Assembly (NCBI GenBank): GCA_900239685.1
Contig: OENT01000248.1
Location: forward strand, 1 to 64,000
DNA length: 64,000 nucleotides
Source: Rotaria macrura
Lineage: Eukaryota > Rotifera > Eurotatoria > Philodinida > Philodinidae
Reading direction: 5' to 3'
Made by a program: the position numbers and the translations under genes. The notes below the pieces were generated by a model. It did not search any database. It saw only the letters and a list, made by a program, of their open reading frames with translations, and was not told the DNA's origin. This document shows, one piece after another, positions 1 through 13,478 of this stretch; position 1 is the stretch's first letter, and every line of letters starts with the position of its first letter.

Positions 1-598
1 CTACCGGATATGGAATTGGCTGGGTCCTTTCCCCAGAAATAGTTTTCACCTTCCAATTTCATGCATAGTACTTCATTTTAGGCCTAATTAATAGATTAGA
101 TGACAAATTTATGCCTTTTCCTACTAATATTCGACGATTTTCGACCACAAGGAACCCATTGAACTCGAAATAGACATAATATTTGGAATCAGCACAAAAA
201 CTTGTACCAAGTTAAGAATTGTACGAATTTTTCTACAACTTTATTATCGAGCGAACTTGGACCTGATGGTCCCCCTCACGGATCTATGAACAAATTATAT
301 TCATCAAAACAATTATTTCAATATTTAGATACCTCAGATTAGCTTTCTAAATAAAACTTTGACAGTTCAAAGTTAAAGTTCCAACGTTCTAATGCCTTTC
401 TGAGGAAAATAATTTTTTCAATAATCGCTGAGGGGGACTACAGGGATGAAAAATTTGGGTCAAGAGAAAATGCAAAATAAACCAAAGCAAAATAGTCAGG
501 GACCCATTTCTTTGATTGCAAAACTCTCAGTATCGTTTTATCTATCATTAATTAAATCCTTTATTCCTTTCATTTATCTTTATTTTTTAAAGATAAAT

Positions 599-694
599 GA
601 TCGATTTAACTTTATTTTTTAAAAATAAATGATTCATTTAACTTTATTTCTTAAAAATAAATGATTCATTTAACTTTATTTCTTAAAGATAAAG
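599..694. repeat. 32-bp AT-rich tandem repeat, three units
   Basis: Three consecutive 32-bp units start at 599, 631 and 663. Each reads roughly GATTCATTTAACTTTATTTC followed by TTAAAAATAAAT. Units differ from one another at only a few positions. More degenerate TTTATCTTTA / AAAGATAAA motifs continue on both sides from about 555 to 820, so the array is embedded in a longer low-complexity zone in which complementary words could form hairpins. No coding content. Confidence 0.7.
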
Positions 695-2230
695 GATTCA
701 TTTATTCATTTATCTTTATTTTTTAAAAGTATAGGATTCATTTATTTTTAAAAAGTAAATATAAATTAATCATTTATCTTTATCCTTTATTTTAAAGGAA
801 AATAAAAATAAAGGGTCACCCCTAATCTGAAAAGATCATCCACAGGGCCATATTTAATCATTCTGTACTACCCATGTTTTTCGAGCATTTCATCAATATA
901 TATCGGAGTGTTTTGATGGATCCTAAACGAATATCGATTAGCTGCATCAAGCACAGTGTGCCTAGTTTTGAGCACCGGTGTCGAGCATAGATAGGCTATA
1001 AATTATATCTCGTATAATCACAGTTTGCCGGCATAAATTTGTATCAGTAGAAGATTTACAAGAAACGATGTTACTATCGAATTCAATTAATATAGATTAA
1101 AGTTAGTCTGTACTAGTACATGAATTGAATCATCTGATGTCAGTTTAACTGGTTTATTTAGGAGAATTTTAACATGTTAACACAGTCGAATTCATAGTTT
1201 GAATCTGACAGTTTTGATAATTTTTTTTCACATTTAGGCAGAAGAAAGCATCGACAAATGCGATTTGAAGATAATCCTAGAATCATAGTTGGTTGAAGCT
1301 AAAAGACTTCCTTTTATGGAAAAATATTCGACAATACAACTCTATTGACCGATTCTGAGTCATTATCATAGTAAGAGTACAGGAGCACTATTGAACGTAG
1401 TCGAAGCATCTTCTTTAAATAAATAGCATCGATATATTTCAATTTACTCGATCTGTCAACTGTGATCTCTTCATATTTTGATGTAAACCAAACTAAACCT
1501 TATCCAAAGTGTATCGATTTTTGAGAATATAATGCAAAAGGAACAGACAAAAAATTAGATGTCGTATCATGTCCAGCTACATGAGACGTAGTCATATGAT
1601 AGTGAATATTTTCATCGGAGAATTGATAGATAATAAAAGTAGCTTTGTCGTTAATTACATTCGATGGAGTAGATCATTCAAGTTATTTGCACGTTGCCTT
1701 CGTTCGTTGACTACACCTTCAATCATCTACGCATGTATGTAATCTCGGCATGAAAGGGTCGGTGTTTTCGTATTTTCAACAGATTTCGTAATGCTAAAGG
1801 TTGGATACGCTTGTCATTTTCAACAAGCATATTGATCAGGCGATGCATTGTTCTCTGATGCACACAAATGTGATGAGCTAACTGTCAATTCGATTCAGAC
1901 ATTTAAGCAGTAAAGGAACAACAGTTAGATCGGAAATTTTTTAACTACCCGAGCATACAGGAATTTGGAAAAACACGTTTAAACTCATGCTCATCAGATA
2001 TATTGTTGAAGTACTATGGCAGGTGCTACATAGATAAATTTTACATTTATGTTCTTGTTAATCGTAATATTGAAGTCATGATTGAGTATTTACTTATTGC
2101 GTAATACGAGCGTACTCAATTTGAAACGAAAAAGCACTTTGACCCGATATCGAAACAAGCAAGGGGGAAATGTAAATTATGCTTGGAAAAGCAAGAGGGA
2201 CATATTATTGTGTGGATAAGTAAGGCCGTT

Positions 2231-2525
2231 CTCAGGAGAAAGATTACGGTCCACTGTAAATTACCGTAACTTCACCGTAAACGGCCGTTTCTACGCCGTA
2301 ATTACACCATAAACGACCGTCTTAATGCCGTATTCCACCGTAAACCAGGTCATTGATTTACGACCGTATTCTCACCATACTTTAGCCGTATTTGTATCGT
2401 ATATCGATCGGATACGGCCGTAATCGCGTTAAAATACGGTCGTAAATCATGGACCAGGTTTACGGCCGTATACGCTCCGCATTTGACCGTAAACGGCCGT
2501 TTACGGTCAAATATGCTTTCACCTG
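2231..2525. repeat. CCGTA/TACGG-rich inverted-repeat block with perfect palindrome
   Basis: This block is packed with CCGTA and its complement TACGG, and is far richer in CpG than its surroundings. An imperfect hairpin pairs 2338-2370 with 2433-2465 around a loop of about 62 bp. Inside the right flank, 2481-2512 is a perfect 32-bp palindrome centred on ACGGCCGT. A related ACCGTAAACGGCCGTTT word lies at 2274-2290. The structure could be a foldback (MITE-like) element or a satellite fragment. I cannot define target-site duplications, so the class is open. Confidence 0.65.
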
Positions 2526-3079
2526 GGTTGTAGTCATGTTTTTACTGCTAAATCGAGATGACATTCTCTTCCAAAGACACATTCATACTGAAGCCAAATG
2601 AGTGAAACTTACTCAATCGATTGTTTATCGGTACAATTATAAACAAAACTTTCGGTCTATTCAATGTAGTTAAAAGAAAACTCAATCAACTTCATTTATG
2701 AAACGCATTCAAGCCCTGTTGATTCCATAATTTAAAACAGCAGATGTTCTGATCGTTGATGTAAGTCTTTAAAAGAAATATGTATCGAATAAGGTAACGG
2801 ATTCGATTATTTCTGTCATCAGTTATCTCAAGAATAGTTCGATGATTTCATTGCTGGAGTGTTAAGTTCTGAAGACCAGTATTTTAAAAAATTATATCAT
2901 TAAAAATACACGTTCATACGCGATTTTTTCGCTCGGAATACTATGAAAGATGTCAATTCTAAAGATAATTTAATAGTTAAAAGAACAACTCGAAAAAAAA
3001 ATAAAACAAATGTTTAGAAGCAAATGATCCACTAAATTTGTTGTTCAGTGTTATCCATATTCATCATAATAGTTCCAGT

Positions 3080-5126
3080 CTACAGTATAAATATGACAAA
3101 TAAGATGAACAGGACGATGATCAATGAGCGATTCATTCTCACAAATTGATGACCATTGCATCGAGTAGTTATTGTTGAAGATTCATCATCGATAACTAAT
3201 AACGATGAAAGAAATTTATAATTAAACTCTGATCTAAATGTTTCATTATCAATTACAATTGAAATTGGTACTATCAGAGAATCATTATTATATATTGGAG
3301 TTGGACATATTATTTCATTTAAATCAACAAATATTCCCTTTGTTTCTCTTGTGCCAAATTTACAAAGAATATTTTTACATATTGCAATTTCAAATCCTGA
3401 TCCAAACAATGTAACATTAATAGATCGATCATATGGACCATAGGCAGGTAATATTCCGGATATATTCATTGTAACATCAGAAAATGTTTGGTTACATACT
3501 AAGTTATATGAATAATCAATAAATAAATTCCACTGATATCTCCATTTTTGAAATCCTTCTTCTTTTCGATAATCTGGAAGTGAACTATATTCTATAGAAT
3601 TCAATGCAAATTGTTTTAAATCAGCAAGATTTAAACCCCATGCCATTGTTGCCAAATAATAATCGATTGTTAATTGATTGTAACCAAAACTTCCTGGATC
3701 ATCACCAGCTAAAACAATGGGAATTCCACTTCGATGATAGAGAATACCCGGATGATTACGAAGATCAGCAACAAAACCTTTTATTTAAAAAATTATAAGA
3801 GAAATAAAAATGATCGATGTTGAATTTAAAATTACCTAATATTTGATTACTAGTTGGACAAACTTCTATAGCTATTTTACGTTCACGAATATAATCAAAC
3901 AAATCTGGACGTTTAGCTAAACTAAGTCCATGACCAATTCGACGAGTTCGAAGTACTAGTGCATCATAAATATTTTCAAATGGTGATACACCATCACCGT
4001 AATTTGATGGTAGATGATTTTCAGGCCAATTAGTTTCACCAGCATGAAAATATAAATCGAACGAGCCATTGCTCGTTTGTGAATAATTAAACGTATGAAT
4101 AAAACTATCACTATGAAATAATATTGTATGACCTTGATCTTCTTCACCAACCATATCATATCCACGAATAAATTCTGGATATAAACGTTGAAGATCAATT
4201 AAATATTTAAGATTATCTTTTATTTGTACTTTTGATGATCTTCGTGAATTATAAAGTACAAATATAAAGTCAATTAATTTCGGATTTTTTAACATGTAAT
4301 CTTTTTTGAATTTCAACAGAACATCTAATTCTTCCGTTGCGTTTATCGATATTTTCGAACCAATCTCATCGAAATAATACAAATTTCCAAAAAATCCACG
4401 TCGAAATTCTAGTAATTGAACATTTTCTTCAAGTGCATGATCTAAAACTAATTTTATATAGTTAAATCTTGTCACATTAAATCGTATTATATCTCCATAG
4501 AAACCAAAAACGCCATATTGGTCAGCTAGATACCAACGAGCTCCTGTATCTGTAGAATATATTGGTGTTTCACGATCATTTAATATTCCAATTAATGTTG
4601 TTTTCTTAATAATTTCTGATATTGTCCAATGAGAACCTTGTACTTTAGTCCAACCCGATGGAACATTGTTTTTGAAATAATTTAGATAATATTTATTTGT
4701 TAAGCAATCTTGTTGATCACAAATATACAATAAGTCATATTGAGAAGAATTTTTTATTGATTCAAGTAATAGTTTTCGATCAAGAACTTGAAATTCATGT
4801 AGATGTAAGTTTCCTCCTTTGGGCAATAATGTTAAAAATTGATAGAATCTACTTTTTGTTATATTTTCAAGTACTGTTTCAATTGGATGTGATGGATAAA
4901 AATAATTTTTCGTATGCATATAATCATTGGTTTGTAATAATTCTAAATATAAATTTACAATTTTCTCTTTTCTACTAAGATTATTTTGAGCTTGAACAGT
5001 TCTATCGTTTTGCTTAATTTTTTCTCTTGCAAGCATGTAGGCATATTGATTGAATGGTAATGGCAATAGATTGATATTGGATACGACGACAAAAAATATA
5101 ATACCTATTCGCAAGAATAACGTCAT
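3080..5126 (-). CDS. ADA2: ADA2/ADGF-type adenosine deaminase with C-terminal IPT/TIG-like domain
   Basis: Predicted 662-residue secreted or surface adenosine deaminase (adenosine to inosine) of the ADGF/CECR1 family. Exons are 5126-3836 and 3777-3080; the 58-bp phase-1 intron has GT...AG ends and joining restores GFVADLRNHP. The N-terminus is a hydrophobic signal-like stretch (about residues 4-24). Zinc and catalytic residues are visible: HLH at 108-110, HAGET with H361 and E364, IGHG with H399, and GDDPG with D456-D457. The family motif GEEDQGH is also present. Unusually, after the usual ADGF end (about 525) the chain continues into a beta-rich segment with PAYGP, GSGF and CKFG motifs (about 530-620) resembling an IPT/TIG domain. 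It ends in a hydrophobic tail (648-662) with nothing after it, like a GPI-attachment signal or membrane anchor. Family assignment is firm; the IPT/TIG call is from pattern only. Confidence 0.9.
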
Positions 5127-8100
5127 GTAGTTTTGTATTTAATCTAAATAAAAATTCATATTCATAATTATGAAAATATATGTCATAAACATATGGTATG
5201 ATTGAAGAGAAAATTAACGAGTAAGAAATACAATCACATAATCGAAATTGACTAGAAGTTAAATCATAACTATTGCATAAAATAGAATGACAATGAAGAT
5301 TAGTGTATGTTGTGGAACTAGCAGGGATTTCTTAAGAATAACAGAAAAATATATTTACGACTATTCTCTCGAGAGATATCGTTAACACTAGTAATCAGAC
5401 GTTATAGTTTGTTTGTGTTTTATACAATCAGAAAACAAGAATACTACATCTTCTCATATCGAAACACGCAAAGTTCTCGACTGTAGTCGCGTTTATCTCG
5501 AATACGTTATGGCACATGCTACGTAATGAATTTTATTTGATTAGGGACACAGTTGCATTCGACGAAAGAAGCATGTTCGTAAACTGTACGAGCGTCGTGT
5601 TCTTTATACTTTGTTCCTGTCTCTCTCATGAGATGGTAATTTTTCAATGATAGCAATGATTTATGTGAGTGCAATCACCAGTATTCTTCTTACTATAAAA
5701 CTTGCTCACTAATATGGTTTGTGTATTTCTTACAATTATTTTCACTTATACATGGTAAATGCCTTGCCTGACCTGCAGTACTTGAGAGTGCTGAAACATA
5801 TATATGTCTATTACATACATGCATTTTCTGTTCTATTCCCGTTTTTTGTTTTATGGCTACAGAAGCAAAACTTGCTCATAACTGATGCATCGTACCCATA
5901 GGTATAGCACTCAAACAGAAGCACTATTATAATAATAAACATGAAGTTCTATTCATGGATTCAGCAACAAATGCTCCACAGTAAATGTTATGAAAATATA
6001 TATATATGTGAGATTGACGAATAAAATCTGTTTATCGAGTATTAATATTTTTTTGTTCTTCTCAGCAATCAACATAAATTGATTTTGAAGCTTCTGATCA
6101 TTTGAAGTATATGCAAATTTCAATAAAAACAATCACATCTATTATATCTGTCATTCGATGTGGGAACTGTTGCTTGATAGCTTCACTCATACATTCATAT
6201 CTATAAATTCACGGAGACAATCTACTTAAAAAGAATAGAACGAGTAGACGAAGTATTCTATTTTTTTCGATGATGAATCAAAAATATTTTTTCCACTACT
6301 AATGTCAATAGTTTATTTCTATAGATATATTTATGAATAACCAATGTTGAATCTAATGTTACAAGGAAACTATAAATAAGAAAAATAAAGTTCGAATTTC
6401 TTACATTACAAGTGATTAAAATATTCTCATTGTTTATTCATTTGGTATTACATAGCTTTTCGATGACATTCTACTATTTTTTCATAGCGTTATATTTTTA
6501 TGGAACTCTAATTAAATCATCTATCAATTGGATCTCTTTTTTTCTAAAAAATAATTGATGTTGATGTAGCCTTTGAAAATGTCATTTTAATAATCTAATA
6601 ATCTATTCCGGCTATGAATAAGGATACTAGATGAATAAACAATAGGAATTATCTCTAAAAAAAGAATAACGATTCCATAATGATAATCAATTTGGATAGT
6701 TTTACCATGTTTTTATCTAGAATACTTAGAATACGCAATAACTTTTTGTTGAGGTATAAAATATAAACTAAATAACGTTACGAATGAATATAATATGCTT
6801 TCAGTTATTTTAAACATTGCTGTAGTAGTAGTAGAATTATGACATTGGAAATCAGCTGTAACATATGAAGTGCCAAAAGTGCAAATCTTTCGGGATATCT
6901 CAGTTGAATTTCGATTAAGAATTTTCTTATTGTACAGCAATTCAACTATTCAGATTTGAAAAGTTGTTTTGTGATTATATTTATTTTTATTCATCGCATG
7001 AACTTTGTTGATCATCCTTATTGAATAGTTTGCCGAACAGAAATATTTCTTCAGAATAAACACGGAGGTCCTATGAAGTAAAGCAATGTTTTCGTCATAA
7101 AAACTGAAATTTTAAAAATTGTACACCCTTTTTATTTCTTCACTAAAATCATTAACTATTCAAACATGCAGTATAAGATGGATAAATAACTAAGAATTCG
7201 TTCAAACCTTACTAGATAGGTGATACACGATGTTCAAAATCGATCACTTACGTTATTGAACCTATTGAATAAAGATATATAACATTATACTTTTCAATGA
7301 CTGATCTTAATATCACAAATGCATTGCATAAGTTTGCGTACTTGCAATTGAGCCATAATCGATACTCGATCACTTGTTTTTGCAACTGAAAAAGTGTACA
7401 CCAGAGATGAGCATACAATAAATTTCTCTCTTGTGATAGGTGGCAGGGGAAAATTTCCACTATATTTCTGTCCTATCGTGTGTCTATATTTCCGTGGTAT
7501 TTATAATTCGCTAGAATATTTATTCATATCAAAATGAATCTTCACAAAAACGAATAAGTTTATCGAATTATGAGTGGAGATGTATGGAATTAAAACATCT
7601 ACATGCATACTTCCCGCAGTTTGCCAAAGGCCTCAAGTAGAAGTTGATCCGTGACTTTAATGGATTTCACAATGCATATTGTATAATAATAATCCAAGAT
7701 AGAGTAGTGATTGATACTAGTGGATGAAGGCTTAATTGACGTTTCACCATTGTGGATGCAGACAATGACTAAGTCAGGTTTAATGTGTTATGTTTTATTT
7801 GAACCAAACGACAAAAACTCTACATTTATATGACTGGTTGCACAAAGTTTTTTCTGACAATAAATTATAATATTGTATCAGTGTACTGCCGTTTGGCAAC
7901 TATCATAGAAGCGTTGCAGCTGAGAACTTAAGACAAGAATTATCAAATGGTAGCACAAGAAAGGATTTCGGCTTCTTTATAATTTCAATAGACTAATGCG
8001 AAGCGTCTAATATATTTTTATAACATCTGTATTGGTATTCATAGAAGATGAATATCAATTAGTAATCTTTCTATTTTGGATTATTTTTTGGAGGAGTCGT

Positions 8101-9279
8101 TTTTGGAATTTTATGAAACAATTGACTTATATGTATTATAGCTTATTATCGGCCAGTGACGAAGTTGCAGCAATTCAAGTCTTCTAAATATTTAATTTCT
8201 AATTGTGAATAACATCTTTGAAATTTTTCATAACATTGTGCGTCAAAATAATTGGTTTTTTAGTGAATTCACGATAGTGAGGTATAGTTAAAGAAGTGAT
8301 GTGATACGTTCATCTTCCTTTTCTGTTAGGAACTTTAGTTTTTATCAAATAATCATGTTAAACAGTACTGAATTCTACCCGGTTATCATGAAAATCGTCA
8401 TTGGAACGATTGATTAGTCCCATTTAATCAGTAGCGTTCGCCAAGAAAAACCGATTCATTCTTGATATCTCTTCATCATGTTTGTTCTCATTTTACCTAC
8501 ATACCAATGCAAGCATAAAAGTCAAAATTTCACGTAGAAAGCTCGATTGATTTCAATAGTCTACTATTAAGAATCAAGCGTATTCTGCATGTCTTTATCA
8601 AAGTCAGATTGATTGTAGAAGAGATCTGTGCCTACTAACAATCAAATACTCAAATGTTGCACTTCATGTTCACAACCCTTACGTCATTCAAATGCATCCT
8701 TACCGACTGCACATCATAACTAACATTACATCAATTAGTAAAATTAAGGGTTTACTAAAAGCATAAAGATTTGGCTGAAATCATAAATGTTGAAAAGAGT
8801 GTCAGTGATGATGTCTGAATGAAGCAAATAGCACTAATAATATCCGGACTGACTCATGTGTCGATAAAACTTCTTTTGATCATAAGATTAAATTTTGACA
8901 CTAATACTTTGCTTCGACGAAAGTACTTTATCTATTATCAGCATTCGTAGAAAGAGCAAAACTCTATATTGATCAAGATAAATGTTATCATAATTTTACA
9001 TCGTTCCAATAGATTCATGATGTCGAATATGTTTAAAAAAATACAAGAATTAGGAAATTAGATTAGTATGAAAGTCAGTATTTCAAAGAAATATATCTAG
9101 TCAATATGTCTGTAAATTTAGCTGTAGTTTGAATGTAATAGTGACATGCACACAGTTAAACTATAACAAATATTATTATTAGCTCCCAAATGTATCTTTA
9201 ATAGATTATTTTAATGTCACTCAATAATTACGTGACAAGATTCAATATTTCTATGTGATCACGCGAATAGTTGATGATA
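5127..9279. other. Intergenic, no gene recognised
   Basis: About 4.1 kb of AT-rich sequence upstream of the adenosine deaminase and downstream of the serine protease. Open frames here (for example near 5719-5901 and 7248-7460) are short and lack recognisable motifs or convincing splice signals. I see no RNA gene or clear repeat. Confidence 0.5.
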
Positions 9280-10383
9280 TCAAACAGCACGTTTCAATAT
9301 GTCCGTAATCCAATCATAATAGTATGGTATGTTTGTGTAAATATCTGGCCATGTACTATTCCAACCACAATCATTCGATAACGATGCCACACCAACTTGC
9401 TGCCAATAGTAAGTCTGTGTGTTAGTCAAATGTGTTCGTCGCATCAACGGCCCACCACTATCACCATTGCAGACGTTACGACCAGGATTTCCAGCACACA
9501 TTTGTCCAGGATGAAGTGCAATTTTCGATTCGAATATTTTTGAGCAATTCTCATTCGATGCTGGCACGTAGGAGATTCTCATTTGTTGCAAAAATTCTGG
9601 ACGGGCAATCTTATCGGGTTGACCAGATATGCGGCCCCATCCGATGGCCACAAGTTCTTCATTCGCTTGCAAAAGAGGAGAATCAGGATCGGCTAAACAA
9701 ATAGGACTGACATATGCATCGAAACGCAAAGATTCTTTGGTTGTCAGAATTGCTAGGTCATTGTGAGCAAGAACATTGTAGCCCTCATGAATATAGACTT
9801 TATTGATGTAATTGACGTCTGTTGAAGAGATATTGGTATTAAGAGAGTGCTGACCTAGAACTAAATATATGTATGAAGGAAAATAACCATGGACACAATG
9901 GGCCGCAGTGAGAACATGTCTATTTGTAAGTAGAGCAGCACCGCAGTTTCTCGTTGATTTTGTTCGTGGATCGTAAGCGAATAACAATACTTGCCAAGGC
10001 CAAGAATGTGCGCGTACCGTTTCTCCATTTACAATACGTGCTACAGAGATGTTGTTTTCATCGTTGAACAATGGTTCAACCGATGGACAACCACAAGTAC
10101 AAGGCTGGTAAAAAGGATTCACAAGTGATATCGTCGAACTAGGAAACGTAGTATTTGTAATGTTTTCGTACTGTTTTGACTTTATACCAATTGTAAACAC
10201 GAGAGCAATGCTGATGACAAGAGTAATAGAAAGAAGGAGAGCGATGACAAAAAGAACGATAGTTGCACGCGCCATTTTCCTTTGCTTGCGTTGAGGCTTC
10301 GGTGATGAAACGCTGCTAAGCTTTTGATTGTTTTTCTCAGATTTGACCACAACATTATCAGAAGCAGTCTGATCGTTTTCCAT
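9280..10383 (-). CDS. Type II transmembrane serine protease (S1, chymotrypsin fold)
   Basis: Intronless, 367 residues. I start at the ATG at 10383 (MENDQ), which has G at -3 and G at +4; the same frame runs further upstream but without an ATG. A basic cytoplasmic tail (about 1-40) is followed by one membrane helix (about 41-67), giving a type II topology. A short stalk holds a CTCGC cluster at 95-99, likely tethering the propeptide. The activation site is R116/IVNG. The catalytic triad is complete: H162 in TAAHC, D209 in NDLAI and S309 in GDSGGP. Six residues before the serine, where trypsin has Asp189, there is Asn (N303), so classical Arg/Lys specificity is not expected. There are no LDLa, CUB or SEA modules in the stalk, unlike many family members. 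Expected at the plasma membrane facing outward; substrate unknown. Confidence 0.9.
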   Translation of the reverse strand: MENDQTASDNVVVKSEKNNQKLSSVSSPKPQRKQRKMARATIVLFVIALLLSITLVISIALVFTIGIKSKQYENITNTTFPSSTISLVNPFYQPCTCGCPSVEPLFNDENNISVARIVNGETVRAHSWPWQVLLFAYDPRTKSTRNCGAALLTNRHVLTAAHCVHGYFPSYIYLVLGQHSLNTNISSTDVNYINKVYIHEGYNVLAHNDLAILTTKESLRFDAYVSPICLADPDSPLLQANEELVAIGWGRISGQPDKIARPEFLQQMRISYVPASNENCSKIFESKIALHPGQMCAGNPGRNVCNGDSGGPLMRRTHLTNTQTYYWQQVGVASLSNDCGWNSTWPDIYTNIPYYYDWITDILKRAV

Positions 10384-13300
10384 CTCGGTAAAAGATAAAC
10401 AATAAATAAGAAGGAAGTTGATATTCCTCAATCTCAAAGAAAAATAATCAATCAAATAAGAATATCGATGGTGATCTATCTAGCTCTTTATTCTGTCGAA
10501 AAATTTGTGGAACGTCTTTTTTTGACTGTCAAGCATTGTTTTATACGGAATTTATTCCTTCTGATTCGCTAGAGAGAAAAAATATCAAAAATAAACTCAT
10601 CGAATAGTTTAAATGTTAATAGAATCGTTCGTTGCACTGGGACGAATCTAAACAACTTCCTATGTCAATAGTTTTAATTTTTCAAGGTTATCTAATCGAA
10701 ATACCACATGTACTGGACCAAGTGAAAGAAGGATAGAAATGTAAGTTAGAAAGCATGTAACCCACGTATGTAATGAAGACAAATGATTCGCGAGAATAAC
10801 GATAATCGATTACGATAAATTAATCGGTTTTCCTAAACAGTAGTAGTAGGGATAGAGTACATTTCACTAACGACGAGATACCTGACTTTGATTATTATTT
10901 CAGAATTAAGATTTTTATTGTGTTATTCAATTACTAAATTACCGCACAATTTCTTTGAAAAACACTTGCTTTACAAAACATTCTAGGAATTAGATAGAGT
11001 TAATTATAAGTTTCGAAAATTTCCTAGAGCAATGGTAACGATTCAAGATATGATATTGGTTCACAATGCTAAAAATCTATCGAAATATTCTATTTTAAGA
11101 TACAAACTACTGATCGAGAAATCTGTATCAATTTTGATGACCAACAAAGCTTAGCCGCTTAAGAATGAGATGTGTATTCTGCGTTGAAGCTTTACATCAT
11201 ACTGATTCTTCTTACGGTTTGTCTTATTATTATAAAAAATGAGAATATTCTATTCTAAATACAACATCGCATTATAGTAATTGTAAAGCATAGAAATGTG
11301 ATCTGCAAGTTTTGAGTTCGATAAATACCGAATTGTCGAACGTGAAATTTTTTTCAGTGAACGATATATTAAATTGTTCCTGCGAAGTACTCTAATAGTA
11401 AACGTGTATACTAGGATAACTTTGATCACAATCAGAATAATCGCGTGAAAATATCCATATCTACCTAAATAAATTTATCGGTATATTTATCTACAAAAGA
11501 TTCGAAGTGTTAAGATTTCTGAAGACGAATCGTGTCGATAGTGAATTCAATGCTCAATCACGCTTATTCGAGTAATCATGATAAAAGAAAAAAAAATCAA
11601 AAGAAAAGTAAACCGTAAGATATAGGTACAATAAGAGCACATTTGTACATGTGAAACTAGGAGATGTGTATAGGAATAAAAATGAATGGTAGAACGCATG
11701 CAAAAGTCAACTAATCCTGGAATGAACAAAGAAATTTTCAAAACAATTCGGTACAAATATACAACTATTATTAATCTAAAGGAGTAGTCGAAGAAAAAAA
11801 ACACGCAGTCACTTCTATGAACATCAAAACGATAATAATTAACGAAGTACCTAATAACGAGTTATACGCATTGAATAATAGTTTTGTTGAAATCTGGTAG
11901 CTAGTTGGACATGAAATACTCTGCACAACGAATCGATTAATGAATACATCGATTTCTGTTAATGAAGCAAAAAGAAAACGAACATGTTACCATAATCGAG
12001 TTCTAACAGTGAGTCATAAAATATAAAATAAAAAGTTGTTGAATTTTCTTGAATGACAAGCGTCCGATTAGAGATAAATGAGATGAAAAGAGATAGTAGT
12101 TTTCGATTAGAGAATAAGAACATTCGCACGAAAAACATCGATGTGAGTCAAGGTTTTTGCTGTGACATTAGGTCAAAAAGGGAAAGTGAAAGATAATATA
12201 TCTTTTAATCCAACAATAATAACAGCAAAAGAGCGAAGTAGAGAGTCGTCGGCTTAGTGATGCAACAATGTATAATGTTTGAAATTAGTGAGAAGAAAAA
12301 AGATATCAAACATGAAGTCATCAAATGAGAAAATGGCCCATGATGAATAAGTATAGATAAAATTCTACTTCCTACAAGGTAGAGGAACAGGTGGCTAACA
12401 AAATCTGCTAGCGTTGAATAATACAAGTAACATATGACGATAACAAGAATCATTTGTTTTGAAGGTACAAAAACACACCCTTTTAAATTGTTGCTTGTGG
12501 AGAAACATTAAGCCATCGTTAATCATCGCAAAAACATTAGGATTAAGTAGTAAAACGGATTTGAGTTTATTAAATAAGCGAGTGTATCTATTAAAACTGA
12601 AACGAGCAAGAAAAGAAAACTAAAGACTCACTAGATAAATCACAAATAGATGATAGTTGAGAAAAGAAAATCAGTTGATATGGAAGTTTACAATTGATAT
12701 TTTAGAAATAGAACTATATGAGGCATTGTTTTTGTGAAAATAATACTGTCACCATTGGAACTAATGAGATTAAAGAAATTAAAAGTAGACAATTGAAGTT
12801 AGGAGTAGATTCAATAGAAAACTAGAGAGCTTTTCTCTGTGATTCTCAAAATTACGGCAGTTGTTTTTATTTAATTCAAACAACGACATCAGTTTTTCAA
12901 TAATAATTTATTGAGATGTATATACATCTTAAGAATAAATATGATAATTCTATTATATAGTGATCAACTTAAACGTTATTTTATAAGAAGAACAACGAAA
13001 ATCAATACGAATGAATAATTGTATAAGTGTCTCGAATATTGGATCGCATACGTTATATTACACCTCTGTAGTATATAAGATACTTTCATAGATAAATTCA
13101 TCAATAATCCATGAAAGTTGCACGAATATCAAAACAAAAACAACAACTGAAAAACGAGATATAAATCCCATTCAGAACCATTGATATACAATTGACAATT
13201 TTTACAATTAATTCTTTCGTGTATTTAATAGAAATTTTGTTTGAGTATTAAAAACTGCATCGTAACATATAATGGTGCGTTTTAACATAAAAATCAATCC

Positions 13301-13478
13301 AGCGTAGAAACAGTTAATAAATAATTATTAGTTTACAGAGAACTTACTTTCATTTATTTATAGATTTAATTTTCTGGTTGATCATAATCCTAGCGAATTT
13401 CGGGATTCAACACGATAATATTTTGATAAACAACGAATAAACTAGTGAACATTCTAATGCTTACTTGTTATTCATAAT

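Larger units (their letters stand above)
1..3079. other. Non-genic AT-rich flank
   Basis: No reading frame in this stretch looks like a conserved protein. It holds an AT-rich tandem repeat near 599-694 and a CCGTA-rich inverted-repeat block near 2231-2525, both listed separately. A weak inverted match joins the GGTCCCCCTCA-like segment near 262-275 and AGGGGGACTA near 431-441, so part of 1-500 may be an old transposon fragment. I see no other supportable feature. Confidence 0.6.

Noticed and set aside
10384..10455. Upstream extension of the serine protease frame
   Set aside because: The frame stays open but has no ATG; the ATG at 10383 has a good context and gives a normal cytoplasmic tail and membrane helix.
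11547..12453. Two hydrophobic minus-strand frames
   Set aside because: Low complexity (Phe/Ile/Leu-rich), as expected from T-rich antisense DNA; no start context or conserved motif.
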